Source: Thermococcus sp. MV5 (GTDB lineage: Archaea; Methanobacteriota_B; Thermococci; Thermococcales; Thermococcaceae). Taken from it: 64,000 nucleotides of DNA. Under the pieces are notes generated by a model. It had not been told where the DNA came from. It searched no databases and was given only the letters and a program-made list of their open reading frames with translations. Location of the stretch: positions 49,887-113,886 of the forward strand of contig NZ_SNUE01000004.1 in the NCBI RefSeq assembly GCF_012027425.1, given 5' to 3'. This document shows positions 17,162-30,886 of this stretch, piece after piece. Position 1 is the first letter of the stretch. Every line of letters begins with the position of its first letter. A program made the translations under genes and the position numbers.

Positions 17162-18550
17162 TTAAGAGGAGTGTCTGTACTTTGGATGATACTTCTCTAT
17201 GTATTTCCTCTCAACTCTCTTGAGCTCTGACTCTGGTAGTACTGAGAGAAGATCCCATCCAAGGTCTAAAGTCTCAAAGATTCCTCTGTCCTCATCATAC
17301 CCCTGCGCAACGAACTCCCTCTCGAACTTATCCGCAAATTGTAAATATTTCCTATCGGTCTCCGAGAGAGCTTCTTCACCAACTACCGCCACAAGGTCTC
17401 TTAAGCTTCTACCCTCAGCATATGCTGCATAGAGCTGCTGGCTGAGTTGTGAATGTTCCTCCCTAGTCCTTCCTTTTCCTATACCATCCTTCATGAGACG
17501 ACTAAGACTTGGGAGAACATCAATTGGTGGATAGATACCTTTTCTGTGGAGATCTCTACTCAGAACTATCTGTCCTTCTGTGATGTACCCTGTAAGGTCT
17601 GGTATTGGGTGAGTAATATCATCATCAGGCATGGTTAATATTGGCATTTGAGTTATACTTCCCTTTCTACCCCTTACTCTCCCTGCTCTTTCATAAATTG
17701 TAGCTAAATCAGTATACATGTAGCCTGGATAACCTCTTCTTCCAGGAACTTCTTCTCTTGCAGCAGATATTTCTCTCAAAGCCTCTGCGTAGTTTGTCAT
17801 ATCTGTTAAGATCACAAGTACTTGCATGTCATAGTCAAAGGCCAAGTACTCAGCAACTGTAAGGGCCATTCTAGGAGTGATAATACGCTCAATGGCTGGA
17901 TCATCTGCGAGGTTCAAGAACAATACAGCCCTTTCAATAGCACCAGTCTCTTCAAAACTCTTTTTGAAGAAGTTTGCCTCCTCATATGTAATACCCATAG
18001 CTGCAAACACTACTGCGAACTGCTCTTCTTCTCCCAAAACCTTTGCTTGTCTTGCAATCTGAGCGGCAAGCATGTTGTGAGGCAAACCGCTACCACTGAA
18101 TATTGGGAGCTTTTGACCTCTAACAAGCGTGTTCATCCCATCTATCGCAGAGATACCCGTTTGAATGAAGTCTCTCGGGTATGCTCTTGCTACAGGGTTA
18201 AGAGGAGCCCCATGGACATCTCTTCTGTCCTCTGGAATTATTTCTGGTCCACCATCTATTGGCTCCCCTATACCGTTAAACACTCTACCAAGCATGTCCA
18301 TTGAAACTGGGACCTTAAGTGTCTCCCCTGTGAATCTTACTCTCGTGGTTTTTACGTCCAAATCTCTTGTTCCTTCGAAAACTTGGACGATTGCTAGATC
18401 CTCCCTTGCCTCAAGAACCTGTCCCTTCCTCTTCTCTCCGCCTTCAACTTCAATCTCCACAACTTCACCATATGCTACTCCTCTAACACCCTGGACAATC
18501 ATTAAAGGACCGTAAATCTTGCTTATTGTGGAATACTCCATAGCGGGCAT
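17162..18550 (-). CDS. atpB: A-type ATP synthase subunit B (regulatory, non-catalytic)
   Basis: Forms the A3B3 hexamer with subunit A and binds nucleotide non-catalytically. About 462 residues. [19 protein letters not shown] replaces the canonical P-loop (around residue 150), the hallmark of B subunits. The ATG at 18550 ([16 protein letters not shown]) is chosen because GGGGAGTGA precedes it; a GTG at 18559 lies inside that site, which also overlaps the end of atpA. Confidence 0.96.
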   Translation of the reverse strand: MPAMEYSTISKIYGPLMIVQGVRGVAYGEVVEIEVEGGEKRKGQVLEAREDLAIVQVFEGTRDLDVKTTRVRFTGETLKVPVSMDMLGRVFNGIGEPIDGGPEIIPEDRRDVHGAPLNPVARAYPRDFIQTGISAIDGMNTLVRGQKLPIFSGSGLPHNMLAAQIARQAKVLGEEEQFAVVFAAMGITYEEANFFKKSFEETGAIERAVLFLNLADDPAIERIITPRMALTVAEYLAFDYDMQVLVILTDMTNYAEALREISAAREEVPGRRGYPGYMYTDLATIYERAGRVRGRKGSITQMPILTMPDDDITHPIPDLTGYITEGQIVLSRDLHRKGIYPPIDVLPSLSRLMKDGIGKGRTREEHSQLSQQLYAAYAEGRSLRDLVAVVGEEALSETDRKYLQFADKFEREFVAQGYDEDRGIFETLDLGWDLLSVLPESELKRVERKYIEKYHPKYRHSS

Positions 18551-18555
18551 TTTTA

Positions 18556-20313
18556 TCACTCCCCGTATTTCTTAAAGAGTTCTTCAAATTGAGCTCTGGT
18601 TTTTTCCATTAGGCCAGCTATCTCCTCGACGTTTGGAGTGTACTTCATTCTTCCTATCTCTTCCCTAACGGGCAATTTTACAATCTCTTCAACTGGAATT
18701 CCTGCATCTACAGCTTCCATAGTGTACTTGTAAAAGTTGAGTATAACTTTCATCATTGTTATTTGTTTCTTCGGTGGACAATAAGTGTCAACTTCATGGA
18801 AAGCATCTTGCTGGAGGTAGTCCTCTCTAATCATCCTCGCTACAAGAAGAATAGCTTTCTCTCTTTCTGGCAATGCATCTGGACCAACTATTCTTACTAT
18901 TTCCTGAAGTTCAGATTCTTTCTGCAAAAGTGCCATTGCTTCATCCCTCATTGACTTCCATTCTGGATCAACGTTAATATGCCACCAATCTTTTATTGAG
19001 TCCACATAAAGGGAATAACTTGTGAGCCAGTTTATGGCTGGGAAGTGTCTTCTCCTTGCAAGATCTGCATCTAATGCCCAGAATACCTTAACAACTCTCA
19101 ATGTGTTCTGCACAACCGGATCGCTTAGATCACCACCTGGTGGCGATACTGCACCAATAACACTAACACTTCCAATTCTCTCATCACTTCCCAAAGTCTT
19201 TACTCTACCAGCTCTCTCATAGAACTCTGCTACCTTTGAAGCTAGATAAGCAGGATATCCTTCCTCACCTGGCATTTCCTCAAGTCTTCCAGAAATTTCT
19301 CTTAAAGCTTCGGCCCATCTTGAGGTTGAATCTGCCATTAAGGCCACATTATATCCCATGTCCCTAAAGTACTCTGCTATTGTAATTCCAGTATAAATTG
19401 AAGCCTCTCTTGCTGCAACAGGCATGTTTGAAGTATTGGCTATAAGAACCGTCCTCTCCATTAATGGTTTCCCTGTTCTCGGGTCCTTAAGCTTGGGGAA
19501 CTCTTCAAGCACATCTGTCATCTCATTTCCTCTTTCTCCACATCCGATATACACCACAACTTCCGCATCACTCCATTTTGCAAGTTGGTGCTGTGTGACT
19601 GTCTTACCTGAGCCAAATGGTCCAGGAATTGCCGCAGTACCACCTTTGGCCTGTGGGAAGAAAGTGTCAATAGTTCTTTGTCCTGTGATAAGCGGGATTT
19701 CTGGAGGAAGTTTCTGTTTATAGGGCCTTTTTACACGAACTGGCCATCTTTGGTACATTTTGAGCTCTTTAATTTCGCCATTAGACATTTTAACTTTTGC
19801 AATAACTTCTTCTATCGTGTAATCCCCTTCTTCAGCAATTTCAACAATTTCTCCGTTAACCCTTGGTGGAATCATTATTTTGTGTTCTATAATCCCCGTT
19901 TCTGGAACAGTTCCAATTATATCCCCCTCAACTACCTTGTCTCCTACTTTAACAGTTGGTGTAAAATGCCACTTTTTGTCCCTTGGAAGAGCAGGAGCTG
20001 TAAGCCCTCTACCTATAAAATCTCCACTTTGGTCTCTCAATATCTCAAGAGGCCTTTGAATTCCATCATATATTGAAGTGAGCAATCCTGGTCCAAGTTC
20101 AACACTCAAAGATGCTCCTGTACCTACAACAGGCTCTCCTGGTCTAATACCAGCCGTTTCTTCATAAACCTGAATAACTGCTTTGTCACCTTCCAGCCTA
20201 ATGATTTCTCCAATAAGTCCCAATTCACCTACTCTAACCACTTCATACATTCTAGAGCCTTTCATATCATCTGCAACGACTAATGGTCCAGTAACCCTAA
20301 CTATCTTTCCCAT
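18556..20313 (-). CDS. atpA: A-type ATP synthase subunit A (catalytic)
   Basis: Catalytic ATPase subunit, about 585 residues, with the P-loop [11 protein letters not shown] near residue 233 and an intact, uninterrupted reading frame. Some Thermococcales (for example P. horikoshii) carry an intein at the P-loop of this gene; none is present here. The bulge ('non-homologous') region typical of A/V-type subunits is present between about residues 120 and 200. GAGGTGA precedes the ATG at 20313; a GTG at 20322 falls in that site. Confidence 0.97.
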   Translation of the reverse strand: MGKIVRVTGPLVVADDMKGSRMYEVVRVGELGLIGEIIRLEGDKAVIQVYEETAGIRPGEPVVGTGASLSVELGPGLLTSIYDGIQRPLEILRDQSGDFIGRGLTAPALPRDKKWHFTPTVKVGDKVVEGDIIGTVPETGIIEHKIMIPPRVNGEIVEIAEEGDYTIEEVIAKVKMSNGEIKELKMYQRWPVRVKRPYKQKLPPEIPLITGQRTIDTFFPQAKGGTAAIPGPFGSGKTVTQHQLAKWSDAEVVVYIGCGERGNEMTDVLEEFPKLKDPRTGKPLMERTVLIANTSNMPVAAREASIYTGITIAEYFRDMGYNVALMADSTSRWAEALREISGRLEEMPGEEGYPAYLASKVAEFYERAGRVKTLGSDERIGSVSVIGAVSPPGGDLSDPVVQNTLRVVKVFWALDADLARRRHFPAINWLTSYSLYVDSIKDWWHINVDPEWKSMRDEAMALLQKESELQEIVRIVGPDALPEREKAILLVARMIREDYLQQDAFHEVDTYCPPKKQITMMKVILNFYKYTMEAVDAGIPVEEIVKLPVREEIGRMKYTPNVEEIAGLMEKTRAQFEELFKKYGE

Positions 20314-20318
20314 TTCTT

Positions 20319-20627
20319 TCACCTCTTTATCTCAACACCTATGGCCCGTCTAACAATTTCTCTTAGTTGTTCTTCACCATATAATGACCCATATTTATCA
20401 GGAATTTGAAGAATTATAGGGAGTGTAACATCAGGGATCTCAACTTTTTGAGCTAAACGCTCTGTTATAAATATCACACCAACATCTTCTCTTTCTACTA
20501 ACTCTCTTAGTTTATTTCTCACTCGCTCTATCTCAAGCGGTGCGTCTCCAAAAGAATACGTTTCATGAACTCCTGCAAGTTTGAAGCCAAGTGCTGTGTC
20601 CTTGTCACCCAATACCACTATTTTCAT
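20319..20627 (-). CDS. atpF: A-type ATP synthase subunit F
   Basis: Small central-stalk rotor subunit, 102 residues. [20 protein letters not shown] at the N-terminus (20 residues shown) is the usual opening, and IPDKYGS lies near the C-terminus. Overlaps the atpC stop by ATGA (4 bp) with GGGTGAG as ribosome binding site, indicating coupled translation. Confidence 0.95.
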   Translation of the reverse strand: MKIVVLGDKDTALGFKLAGVHETYSFGDAPLEIERVRNKLRELVEREDVGVIFITERLAQKVEIPDVTLPIILQIPDKYGSLYGEEQLREIVRRAIGVEIKR

Positions 20628-21733
20628 AACTGCTCACCCACAATTCCCTTTATTATTTCCGGCTTTAGTCCATCCTCTATTAATTTAGCAATCGCCTTAA
20701 GCTTTCTAATTTCTGATTCTTTTTGAAGGATATAGCTTATCGGGGTAGCTATACTGAGGGGATAAAATCTTGTGAGTTCTGCCATTTTTTGTTGGATATA
20801 TTTGTCAAATGCTCTTTCAAAAGCTGATATATCTTCCACAACCTTATCCCGAACCTCCCTCAATATTGAGGAGTATTCCGTGGAATCAAGTTCCGCTAGT
20901 GCCATTTCAATGTCCTCAACATTTAGTAGAGTTTCAAGTGTTCTCCTGTTCATCTTTCCGCCTGGAATAAGAGCTTTTCTAATTTTATCCGCACTTAATC
21001 TGTGCACTTTTGCCCTTAAGATTGTAATTAGGTTTATTTTATCTATTTTCAAGTTCACAAACTCTTCAAGAATCTTTTTCTCTTCCGCCTTCCGAGAAGC
21101 AGCATATTCAAGAAGCTTGGAATAGTGTTTTTTATATAATTCAGTTTCAAATTCTTCTGAAGTTATCTCCTTAAGGAGCAGCCTTTGATAGGGTTCTTCG
21201 TATTCCGTGCCCTCAAGTATAACAAGAATTTCTTCTAAGGTCTTTGCCTCCGCCATTGCTTTTACCTTTCCCACCATAGTCCCCAACTCATGGACATAGT
21301 CTCTTGCAACTTCTCCTCTTAATTTGGCCTTAACTACCGAAGAAATGTTTCTAATGTCCCACTCTTCAAGAAGAAGTTGGAAGAATACTCTTGTCCTCTT
21401 CGGCAAAATTTTCATCATTAGTCTGTACGTGTCTGCTAGGGATACTTCTAGAGCTTTGTCGATAACTTCTGCATTTAAAGAAGTCAAATTTCCTAAATAT
21501 GGCTTATAATCACTATCTTCCAAGTTCATGACAAAGTTGTTAAGTGTTTTTGACTCCGCAAGTTCCCCTAATTTTTGTTCAGTAAATAACCTCGCCTCCA
21601 TAGCCTTGATTCTCGCATTAGGGTACGAATAGGGAGTATATTTCCACAATATCTGGCCCGTTTTGTATGCTATCCATGTAAAAATCACTGCCAAGCTCGT
21701 GTCCAACAATGCAGTTATTGTTCCTACTTCCAC
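20624..21733 (-). CDS. atpC: A-type ATP synthase subunit C
   Basis: Cone-shaped socket linking the membrane rotor ring to the central stalk (homologue of V-ATPase subunit d). About 369 residues, helical throughout. The start is placed at GTG 21733 ([16 protein letters not shown]) because GGGTGA, overlapping the atpE stop, is 4-5 bases upstream and Pyrococcus homologues begin with the same residues; a GTG at 21742 would be too close to that site. [19 protein letters not shown] is characteristic. Confidence 0.94.
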   Translation of the reverse strand: MEVGTITALLDTSLAVIFTWIAYKTGQILWKYTPYSYPNARIKAMEARLFTEQKLGELAESKTLNNFVMNLEDSDYKPYLGNLTSLNAEVIDKALEVSLADTYRLMMKILPKRTRVFFQLLLEEWDIRNISSVVKAKLRGEVARDYVHELGTMVGKVKAMAEAKTLEEILVILEGTEYEEPYQRLLLKEITSEEFETELYKKHYSKLLEYAASRKAEEKKILEEFVNLKIDKINLITILRAKVHRLSADKIRKALIPGGKMNRRTLETLLNVEDIEMALAELDSTEYSSILREVRDKVVEDISAFERAFDKYIQQKMAELTRFYPLSIATPISYILQKESEIRKLKAIAKLIEDGLKPEIIKGIVGEQL

Positions 21734-21738
21734 ATCCC

Positions 21739-22350
21739 TCACCCAAATAAGATTTTTGCTATTTTAGCCCTTAACTCAGATTGAAGTCTCTCCATCCTAG
21801 TCTCGAAAGTATTATCTATCCTTATCGTTTTTGTGGAATTTTGTATGATCACGCCACCTAGGGTCTCCAGAGGATCTCCAAGTGAAATTTCTACATCTTT
21901 ACCAATCTTTTCTTTTACAATCCCTTTTATTTCTTCCAAGTGCTCTTCTATCAAAGAAAGTGTTCTCTCATTTGAGCTAAGTACCACTTTTTCCTCTCCA
22001 AGTTCCTGAATCCCCTCAACTATTAGACCTTTAAGTACTTCTAAATATTCTTCTTCCGGAATTGAAGCTAATCTTTCCTTTATGGAGTCTATAACCTCCT
22101 TGATCAATTCTTCTTGAAGTGCAAGCTTTTTCCTCCTAACCTCAAGCCTCGCATTTGCTATTATTCTCTGTTTTTCCAGTTCTGCTTGAGTTTGAGCTTT
22201 TCTAATAATCCAATCTGCTTTTGCTTTGGCTCTTCTCTCGGCTTCTTTTTTAATCTCATCTGCTTTATGCTCCGCCTCTTCTAAAATGTATTTTATTTTC
22301 TGTTCTGCCTCTCTGTTAATCTCCTCGATAATTAGTTTAGCTCCTTCCAT
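21739..22350 (-). CDS. atpE: A-type ATP synthase subunit E
   Basis: Peripheral-stalk (stator) subunit, 203 residues. The N-terminal half is one long charged helix that forms a coiled coil with subunit H (IKKEAERRAKAKADWIIRKA, 20 residues of it). The C-terminal globular part contains LGGVIIQNSTKTIRIDNTF. AAGGAGGAATCACTA precedes the ATG at 22350. The TGA stop is embedded in the ribosome binding site of atpC. Confidence 0.95.
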   Translation of the reverse strand: MEGAKLIIEEINREAEQKIKYILEEAEHKADEIKKEAERRAKAKADWIIRKAQTQAELEKQRIIANARLEVRRKKLALQEELIKEVIDSIKERLASIPEEEYLEVLKGLIVEGIQELGEEKVVLSSNERTLSLIEEHLEEIKGIVKEKIGKDVEISLGDPLETLGGVIIQNSTKTIRIDNTFETRMERLQSELRAKIAKILFG

Positions 22351-22385
22351 TAGTGATTCCTCCTTGAAATGTTGGGGGAGAAGGC

Positions 22386-24870
<2,485 letters not shown>

Positions 24871-24873
24871 ACA

Positions 24874-25185
24874 TCATCTCCCTCTAATGAGTTTTACCGC
24901 CTCATCAATAGCTTTCTCAAAATTTTGTTCTGCTTTGAGTTTTATCTCTTCAATCTCCTTTTCTCCATCCTTTGTAATTTTCTCTGCTTCAACCTGCCCT
25001 TCCTTTATTTTCTCTTCTATTAAAGAGTTCGCCTGTTTTTGGGCCTCATTTATTATTTGCTCTTCAATTCTTCTTGCTTCCTCTTTTGCCCGATCAATTA
25101 TTGCCTTTGCATCTCCTTTTGCTTTCTCAATCCTTTCTTCTGCCTTTTTCTCCGCATCTATAATTTCTTTAATGATTACCTCCAT
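24874..25185 (-). CDS. ahaH: A-type ATP synthase subunit H
   Basis: Peripheral-stalk subunit, 103 residues, almost entirely an uninterrupted charged coiled coil (EKKAEERIEKAKGDAKAI) that pairs with subunit E. First gene of the nine-gene operon. GGAGGG precedes the ATG at 25185, and the 3-bp gap to atpI indicates coupled translation. The AT-rich region 25186-25353 upstream should hold the operon promoter; a TTTAAA-containing TATA candidate lies near 25238-25250. Confidence 0.93.
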   Translation of the reverse strand: MEVIIKEIIDAEKKAEERIEKAKGDAKAIIDRAKEEARRIEEQIINEAQKQANSLIEEKIKEGQVEAEKITKDGEKEIEEIKLKAEQNFEKAIDEAVKLIRGR

Positions 25186-25353
25186 GAAAAGCCCTCCGAT
25201 GAAGTTAATGAAAGTAACCGTTTCAAAGGAGTGTTAAGTAAATACTTTAAATAATTTATGCTCAAAAGTGCACAAAGAAGAACAGAAAAGATGAAAATTT
25301 TTGCATAAATGATAAAACAAAAATAAAGATTCATATTCACTATTGAACATTAG

Positions 25354-26049
25354 TCAACTCTGACCTTCAGTAGTTTTCTTTCGCTCAAATACCGTTTTAA
25401 TATCTTTTAATACTGCATTCTTTGCAAAAACTACAACTTCTCCTTTCTTTGGCAATTTTGTCTCTCCTGATGGAATAATCAGATTTCCTTTCTCGTCATA
25501 TATTGCAACTATAAGAGAGTCCTTGGGTAAATTAAGCTCCTTAACAACCTTTTCTGAGATCTCACTTCCATCGTTCAATGGGAACTTTACAATCTCCGCA
25601 CCTTCTCTTGGGAAAAGGACTCTATCAAAGCCAGGGATTGTTATGCTTCTGAAAATGTAGTTGGCCGCAATTTCTTCGGGGCTTATGACCACATCAAAGT
25701 ATTTCCTTAAATCTTCAACCCTTTCAAAAACTTCCTTATTCTTGGGTTTGCTTATTCTGAGGATGGTCTTTATTTTGGGGTTCAAATGCTTTGCGAGAAT
25801 ACATGCTAAAATATTCGCATCATCCCTACCAGTTAGAGCCGCAAACGTATCTGCCTGCTTAACATTAGCCTCTTCTAAAGTTTTCTGATCTGTTGCATCT
25901 CCTTCGAGTACAAGCCCATTAATAAGGAAAGAGAGTTCCTTAGCCCTTTCTTTGTTTATGTCAATTATCGTAACATCGTGCCCTTCATTTTCCAACATTT
26001 TGGCCACAAGATAACCAACCCTTCCAGCACCCATTATTACAACAAACAT
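25354..26049 (-). CDS. trkA: TrkA family potassium channel/transport regulatory protein
   Basis: Cytoplasmic RCK-type subunit that gates K+ uptake in response to nucleotides. 231 residues: TrkA-N Rossmann domain (MFVVIMGAGRVGYLVAKML, dinucleotide motif GAGRVG, acidic DIN at the end of strand 2) to about residue 130, then a TrkA-C domain (about 140-220, VVKELNLPKDSLIVAIY). GGAGAGGTGACG precedes the ATG at 26049. It lies 6 bp after secD, so is probably cotranscribed with secFD. No K+ permease is in the window. Confidence 0.9.
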   Translation of the reverse strand: MFVVIMGAGRVGYLVAKMLENEGHDVTIIDINKERAKELSFLINGLVLEGDATDQKTLEEANVKQADTFAALTGRDDANILACILAKHLNPKIKTILRISKPKNKEVFERVEDLRKYFDVVISPEEIAANYIFRSITIPGFDRVLFPREGAEIVKFPLNDGSEISEKVVKELNLPKDSLIVAIYDEKGNLIIPSGETKLPKKGEVVVFAKNAVLKDIKTVFERKKTTEGQS

Positions 26050-26055
26050 TCAACG

Positions 26056-27573
26056 TCACCTCTCCTCAGCGAGAAGTATTTTCGCGATTTCAGCATATGC
26101 TGGCCTTGTTATTAAGATTCCGATGAGTACTCCAAGTATTGTAGTAAATGCAAATCCTCTTAGCCCTCCAACAAAGAACTTAAATAAGAAGCTCATTGCC
26201 ACTATTGTGGTGGTTGCTGAGGCCCATATGACGAAAAATGCTCTTCCCATCCTCTTTAGAATACCACTTCTTTTTGTTATTTTCCCTATTTTCTTTCCTC
26301 CCAGAAGTTCATCAGTTATGACTATCTGTTGGTCAACTCCAGTACCAATGGCTGCTATTATACCCGCAATACTTGGAAGATCAAGGTTCCATTTAATCAG
26401 GGCTGCAATTCCTAAAATTGCTATAACCTCACTTAAGCTGGTTATTACTACTGGGACTGCTATTCGTAATTTCCTATAGTGAAGATACACAACAAAGCCT
26501 ACAACAAGCAATGCCACTAAACCTGCCCGCAAGACCTGGCTCTTGAATTGCTCCCCTAAGGTAGGTGGAATGTAGTTAACCCCCTCTACAAATACTTTTA
26601 CCGGTAGTGACCCACTTCTAAGAACTACAGAGACAACTTGGGCCTGTCTCATTGCAACAATATCATCTTTAGCCCCTCCAATGGATATTGCAAGCTCTGT
26701 ATGGGGTTCTCCTGTTGTGAGGCCTTCTTGTAGTTTATATGGGCCATACAGGCCTATAATCCTCCTAATAAACTCATCTATAGCCTCCCCTGCACGTGGT
26801 TCTCTTTTTTCTACTTTTATTCCAAAGTTTCTCAACTGAGATTCAAGATCACCATTAATCCCAATTAAGATAACCTTTTCTCTACCTTCTGCAAGTTTAG
26901 CTATTTCTTCTGCAGTCTGGTTTCCATATGCGATAACATCAATATTAAAGGCCTCTTTGAGTCTCTGAGGAAGTGATTTAGCATCTGGTACAAATTGAAA
27001 CTCATTTATCATGATCGCATAGACATCTTGGGAAACTATTAAAACCGAGTTCACGGGAGGGTCAAGGAAGATATCTACTGGATATCCAACCTTTCCAAGG
27101 GCTAGTTGAGCAAATTTTTCCGCAGCCTCTTTCGAAATCGAGAATGGGACTATCCAGCTGCTCTCTCTAGGGTCATAACTAACTTGGTCCACTCTCTTGA
27201 TGTCCTCCCCAGTAGCAAAGATGATTCCATTAAATTCTGCATAAAAAACACCCTGACGATTTATTGTATCTATAATGCTGTTTGCCTCCTCTTCGGTAAC
27301 ATTTGCAACTCGTATTTTAATTATTTGATCTCCCCAAGGCTCTAAGGTGATATCCTTAACTCCAAGAGTGTTCAATCTCGTTTCCAAAGATGTCCTAACT
27401 TCTTCCATAATATTTTGGTCTACTGGCTTTTCAAGTTGGACCGTGATTTCAACACCACCACTGATATCCAGCCCATAAGTTATACCTTGAGAGAGTATTG
27501 TAACTATAGAGCCTAAGATTACAAGTACGAGCAAAAGGACTCGGCCGTTTAAGAGAATCTTCTTTAGATTCAT
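26056..27573 (-). CDS. secD: Protein-export membrane protein SecD
   Basis: Works with SecF at the Sec translocon using the ion gradient. 505 residues: one N-terminal helix ([15 protein letters not shown]), the conserved [15 protein letters not shown] after it, an extracellular domain, and five C-terminal helices with [13 protein letters not shown], the archaeal form of the RND-type motif. GAGAGGTGAGAAGAG precedes the ATG at 27573. It overlaps secF by 4 bp. Confidence 0.95.
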   Translation of the reverse strand: MNLKKILLNGRVLLLVLVILGSIVTILSQGITYGLDISGGVEITVQLEKPVDQNIMEEVRTSLETRLNTLGVKDITLEPWGDQIIKIRVANVTEEEANSIIDTINRQGVFYAEFNGIIFATGEDIKRVDQVSYDPRESSWIVPFSISKEAAEKFAQLALGKVGYPVDIFLDPPVNSVLIVSQDVYAIMINEFQFVPDAKSLPQRLKEAFNIDVIAYGNQTAEEIAKLAEGREKVILIGINGDLESQLRNFGIKVEKREPRAGEAIDEFIRRIIGLYGPYKLQEGLTTGEPHTELAISIGGAKDDIVAMRQAQVVSVVLRSGSLPVKVFVEGVNYIPPTLGEQFKSQVLRAGLVALLVVGFVVYLHYRKLRIAVPVVITSLSEVIAILGIAALIKWNLDLPSIAGIIAAIGTGVDQQIVITDELLGGKKIGKITKRSGILKRMGRAFFVIWASATTTIVAMSFLFKFFVGGLRGFAFTTILGVLIGILITRPAYAEIAKILLAEER

Positions 27574-28421
27574 CTCTTCTCACCTCTCTGGATGTACCAT
27601 CTTAGAACCCCAGCATTAAGTATCCACGTGTTCATGAAATCTGCAAGCAACCCAAAGATCAGTACAATTGCAATCATGTCTATAACTTCAGCTTGAGAAA
27701 GAATCCACAATGATGCTAGAGCCCCCAAGGTTGTGGTACTCATTGTAAATCCTGTAGAGACTGCTGAAAAGTAAGCATCTTCAACTGTATCTTCCTTCCT
27801 TCTTAGAAGTTTAGTAGTTAGAAGGATATTACTATCCACTGAATAACCTATGAGCATTAACAAAGCAGCAATAGTTGCTTGTGTCAGTTCTAAACCGAAA
27901 ATACTCATCAAGGCTAGGGCTATTGTCATATCAGAAAAAGCTGAGAATATAACTGTTAAAGAAGGAACTGGCACTCTGAAAAATAGAAACACAACGACTG
28001 CCATTCCAAGAAACGCTAGTGAGACAGCTTTTAAACTTTGTTCTTGAGCAGTTCTTGATAAACTTGGACCAAATTGGGTTTGAGAGATCATAACATCAGG
28101 GTACTTTGATTTTACCAGCTCAATGATCCGTTGAACATTAACATCTGTAGAAGCTCTTATCTCTACTTTAGCGTCTCCAGTTATGCTTTTAACTTCTCTA
28201 ACTACCACATCAAAGTTTTCTTGCTTTAGGAGACCCTCCACTTCTTTTGCATCCACATTTTCTCCATGAAGAGTTACAACAACCCCTCCCTTGAGGTCAG
28301 TTCCAAGGTTTGGAAAGTGAATTGCAAGTATTAAAACTGCTACAAGAAAAACAATTAGTGGATAGGTTATCATTTTTTTAGGATCAGTGGCAGCAAGCTT
28401 TTTGAGAGTATTCTCAAGCAT
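27570..28421 (-). CDS. secF: Protein-export membrane protein SecF
   Basis: Partner of SecD, 283 residues and six helices. The first helix is followed by [15 protein letters not shown]; the C-terminal helices contain [19 protein letters not shown], the SecF signature. The ATG at 28421 is preceded by GAGGTGA; a GTG at 28430 lies inside that site. First gene of the secF-secD-trkA group, as seen in other Thermococcales. Confidence 0.95.
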   Translation of the reverse strand: MLENTLKKLAATDPKKMITYPLIVFLVAVLILAIHFPNLGTDLKGGVVVTLHGENVDAKEVEGLLKQENFDVVVREVKSITGDAKVEIRASTDVNVQRIIELVKSKYPDVMISQTQFGPSLSRTAQEQSLKAVSLAFLGMAVVVFLFFRVPVPSLTVIFSAFSDMTIALALMSIFGLELTQATIAALLMLIGYSVDSNILLTTKLLRRKEDTVEDAYFSAVSTGFTMSTTTLGALASLWILSQAEVIDMIAIVLIFGLLADFMNTWILNAGVLRWYIQRGEKR

Positions 28422-28566
28422 CCTGTTCACCTCTTACGTGGTTTTTAATGTACGGCATTGTCTTTTTAGATACTCCACCGTAGCATTTAAAAATCTATTC
28501 AATAGCGCACTTACTAGACACACAACTTTTAAAACCTAAGGTGAATAACTGGATTAGGTGATGCTC

Positions 28567-29015
<449 letters not shown>

Positions 29016-29029
29016 GAAAAGGAGAAAAG

Positions 29030-29875
29030 TCATTCAAGAAGCTTTTCAAGTTCTATCCTTATTTTCTCTATCTTATCCTTGATATTTTCGAACTTGATCT
29101 TATAAGCTTCGAGTTCTTCGATTTTTTGAATCAAAGAAATCTTTTCTTCATTTAATCTTTTGATTTCCTCCTCTCTTCCGCGAAGCTGGTCTTCCAGCTT
29201 TTTAACTTTCTCTTCTAGTTGTTTAAACTTCTCTTTCTCTATTCTTATGCTTTGGAGCTCCATGAGTTTTAGTTTGGTTTCCATCAACTCTTTCTCAATA
29301 CTTTTCTTCTCTTTTTTAAGTCTCTCAAAGTCCATCCTTGTTTTTTCAATCTCCTTTCTTAATCTTTCTATTTCTTCTTGGGCCTTTTCAGCTTCCGCAA
29401 GTCTTGCAATCTCTTTCATCTTCTCAAGTTCTTTTTTGACAGCCTCATACTCTAATTTAAGCTTCTCGTACTCTTTCATCAATTTTTCATACTCTTCTTT
29501 TGCAATGACTTCCTTTAGTCCGCCCTTCTCAATTATTTCAATTGTTTTTATTAATTCATCTAGCTTTCCTTGTTTGATTAGTTCGTAAGTCTCCCTCACT
29601 AGCTGGCCTGCCTTACTTTCACCTTTAAGATGTTTTCTTATGGTCTGTTCCGTTCTTCCAAGCTCCCTTGCGATTTCACTTGTCATCATTCCTGCTTTTT
29701 CTCTTGCTATTGCTCCAGCTGCAACTGCCAGACTATCAACCCATGTTAACCTCTCCGCTGAGTCCTTAATTAACTCGATAACCTCTGGCCTAAAGAGAGT
29801 TGCAAAGAGAAGGATACTCTCCAATTGATGAATCTCTTGTCTTCCAATTGGGTTAAGGGGTATTTCTATTTTCAT
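29030..29875 (-). CDS. HTH regulator with long C-terminal coiled coil
   Basis: 281 residues. An N-terminal helical domain (about 1-110) includes a helix-turn-helix of resolvase/Trp-repressor appearance (MMTSEIARELGRTEQTIRKH, about residues 62-81). The remainder, about 120-281, is almost pure heptad coiled coil rich in Glu and Lys. It resembles a Thermococcales family of predicted regulators (COG1318-like). It is 12 bp after a KaiC-like ATPase gene and has GGGGTGAGAGG as ribosome binding site. The coupling suggests that the ATPase and the DNA-binding protein act together. Target unknown; the palindrome at 30699-30710 in front of the operon is a candidate. Confidence 0.8.
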   Translation of the reverse strand: MKIEIPLNPIGRQEIHQLESILLFATLFRPEVIELIKDSAERLTWVDSLAVAAGAIAREKAGMMTSEIARELGRTEQTIRKHLKGESKAGQLVRETYELIKQGKLDELIKTIEIIEKGGLKEVIAKEEYEKLMKEYEKLKLEYEAVKKELEKMKEIARLAEAEKAQEEIERLRKEIEKTRMDFERLKKEKKSIEKELMETKLKLMELQSIRIEKEKFKQLEEKVKKLEDQLRGREEEIKRLNEEKISLIQKIEELEAYKIKFENIKDKIEKIRIELEKLLE

Positions 29876-29887
29876 CCTCTCACCCCC

Positions 29888-30631
29888 TCAGATTTCTACA
29901 ATTCCACCTCTCCTCAGTATTTTGTTTGCGTAAACTATAATCCCCTCATCTGTTATATCAAAGGGATGTCTCCTCATTGAGTGACTTGTGCCTCTCATTT
30001 TCCATACTGTGAGAGAACGCTTGAGCTCTCCATCAATTTCGTCTAGATCTAACCTTATAATTCCATCAACTCCATGCTCTACCCCGGGTCCACCAAATCC
30101 CCTCTCCCCAACACTAATCTGGCTCACAAATATACTGGTACACCCTGTCCCGGCTAAGACTCTTTTTAACTGTAGAATTATACTTCTCGCTATGGCTGGC
30201 TTGTTTATATAAAGGGTTGTTACAGAATCTACCACTACTCTCTTAGCGTCTATATCCTTTATGGCTTGCCTGAGAACATCAATAAACTCTCTAAGGTCAG
30301 TCAAATCATGGACTATATATTTCTCATATTCCTTTGATCTCCCAATCCCTGCTGTAAAAGCATCTACCATAGCAAACATTCCTCTGTCCTCATAAGGTTT
30401 AATATCCCACCCAAATTGGGCCATGTTCTGTCTAATCTGAACTGGATGTTCCTCCAACGCAACGTAAATTCCTGGTTCCCCTTTCTGCAGTCCATTCCAC
30501 AAAAATTGCTGGCTAAAAATCGTCTTCCCTGTTCCTGGGCCTCCACTAAGCAGAACTACATTTCTTTCAGGGATTCCACCATGAAGTATTTCATCCATAC
30601 CTGGTATCCCTGTTTCAACTCTTTTTATCAC
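29888..30631 (-). CDS. KaiC-like RecA-superfamily ATPase (PH0284-like)
   Basis: Single-domain KaiC family ATPase, about 247 residues, nearly identical in outline to P. horikoshii PH0284. Begins with [19 protein letters not shown], then Walker [15 protein letters not shown] (about 30-43), acidic EE in ALEEHP, Walker B RVVVDSV (about 143), and [15 protein letters not shown] near the C-terminus, the KaiC-family arginine region. The GTG at 30631 is chosen because AGGGGGTGG precedes it; a GTG at 30640 lies in that site. Archaeal KaiC-like proteins are associated with signalling and motility control; the role here is not known. Confidence 0.88.
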   Translation of the reverse strand: MIKRVETGIPGMDEILHGGIPERNVVLLSGGPGTGKTIFSQQFLWNGLQKGEPGIYVALEEHPVQIRQNMAQFGWDIKPYEDRGMFAMVDAFTAGIGRSKEYEKYIVHDLTDLREFIDVLRQAIKDIDAKRVVVDSVTTLYINKPAIARSIILQLKRVLAGTGCTSIFVSQISVGERGFGGPGVEHGVDGIIRLDLDEIDGELKRSLTVWKMRGTSHSMRRHPFDITDEGIIVYANKILRRGGIVEI

Positions 30632-30698
30632 CCCTACCACCCCCTATAAAGATTGTTGATAAGTTTTATTGGATTTCAAGAGAACAGTGATTTTAGTT

Positions 30699-30710
30699 AC
30701 CATTTGGTAT
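30699..30710. promoter_or_regulatory. Palindrome beside the kaiC-like/HTH operon promoter
   Basis: TACCA-TT-TGGTA is a perfect 5-bp inverted repeat. On the minus strand it lies directly downstream of a TATA-like TTAATATAA (about 30711-30719), the position where archaeal repressors block transcription. The HTH protein of the operon is the obvious candidate for binding. Short length makes chance occurrence possible. Confidence 0.35.
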
Positions 30711-30850
30711 TATATTAAGTAGAAGTATTTAAATTTTACGGTGTTTAGAGATGATGAATAACTATAAATAGTCCAGATTACACCTAAAAGATCTATTTCA
30801 GAGCAGAAAAGACATTAAATGATGTACTAACCTTCCTAATTTTATCGCAA

Positions 30851-30860
30851 ACTTTATAAA
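30851..30860 (+). promoter_or_regulatory. TATA box of tRNA-Trp
   Basis: ACTTTATAAA is centred about 30 bases before the first base of the tRNA, the usual archaeal distance for a transcript starting at or just before the tRNA 5' end. Confidence 0.65.
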
Positions 30861-30886
30861 TTGAGACCTAATTTAGTGTTATTGGC

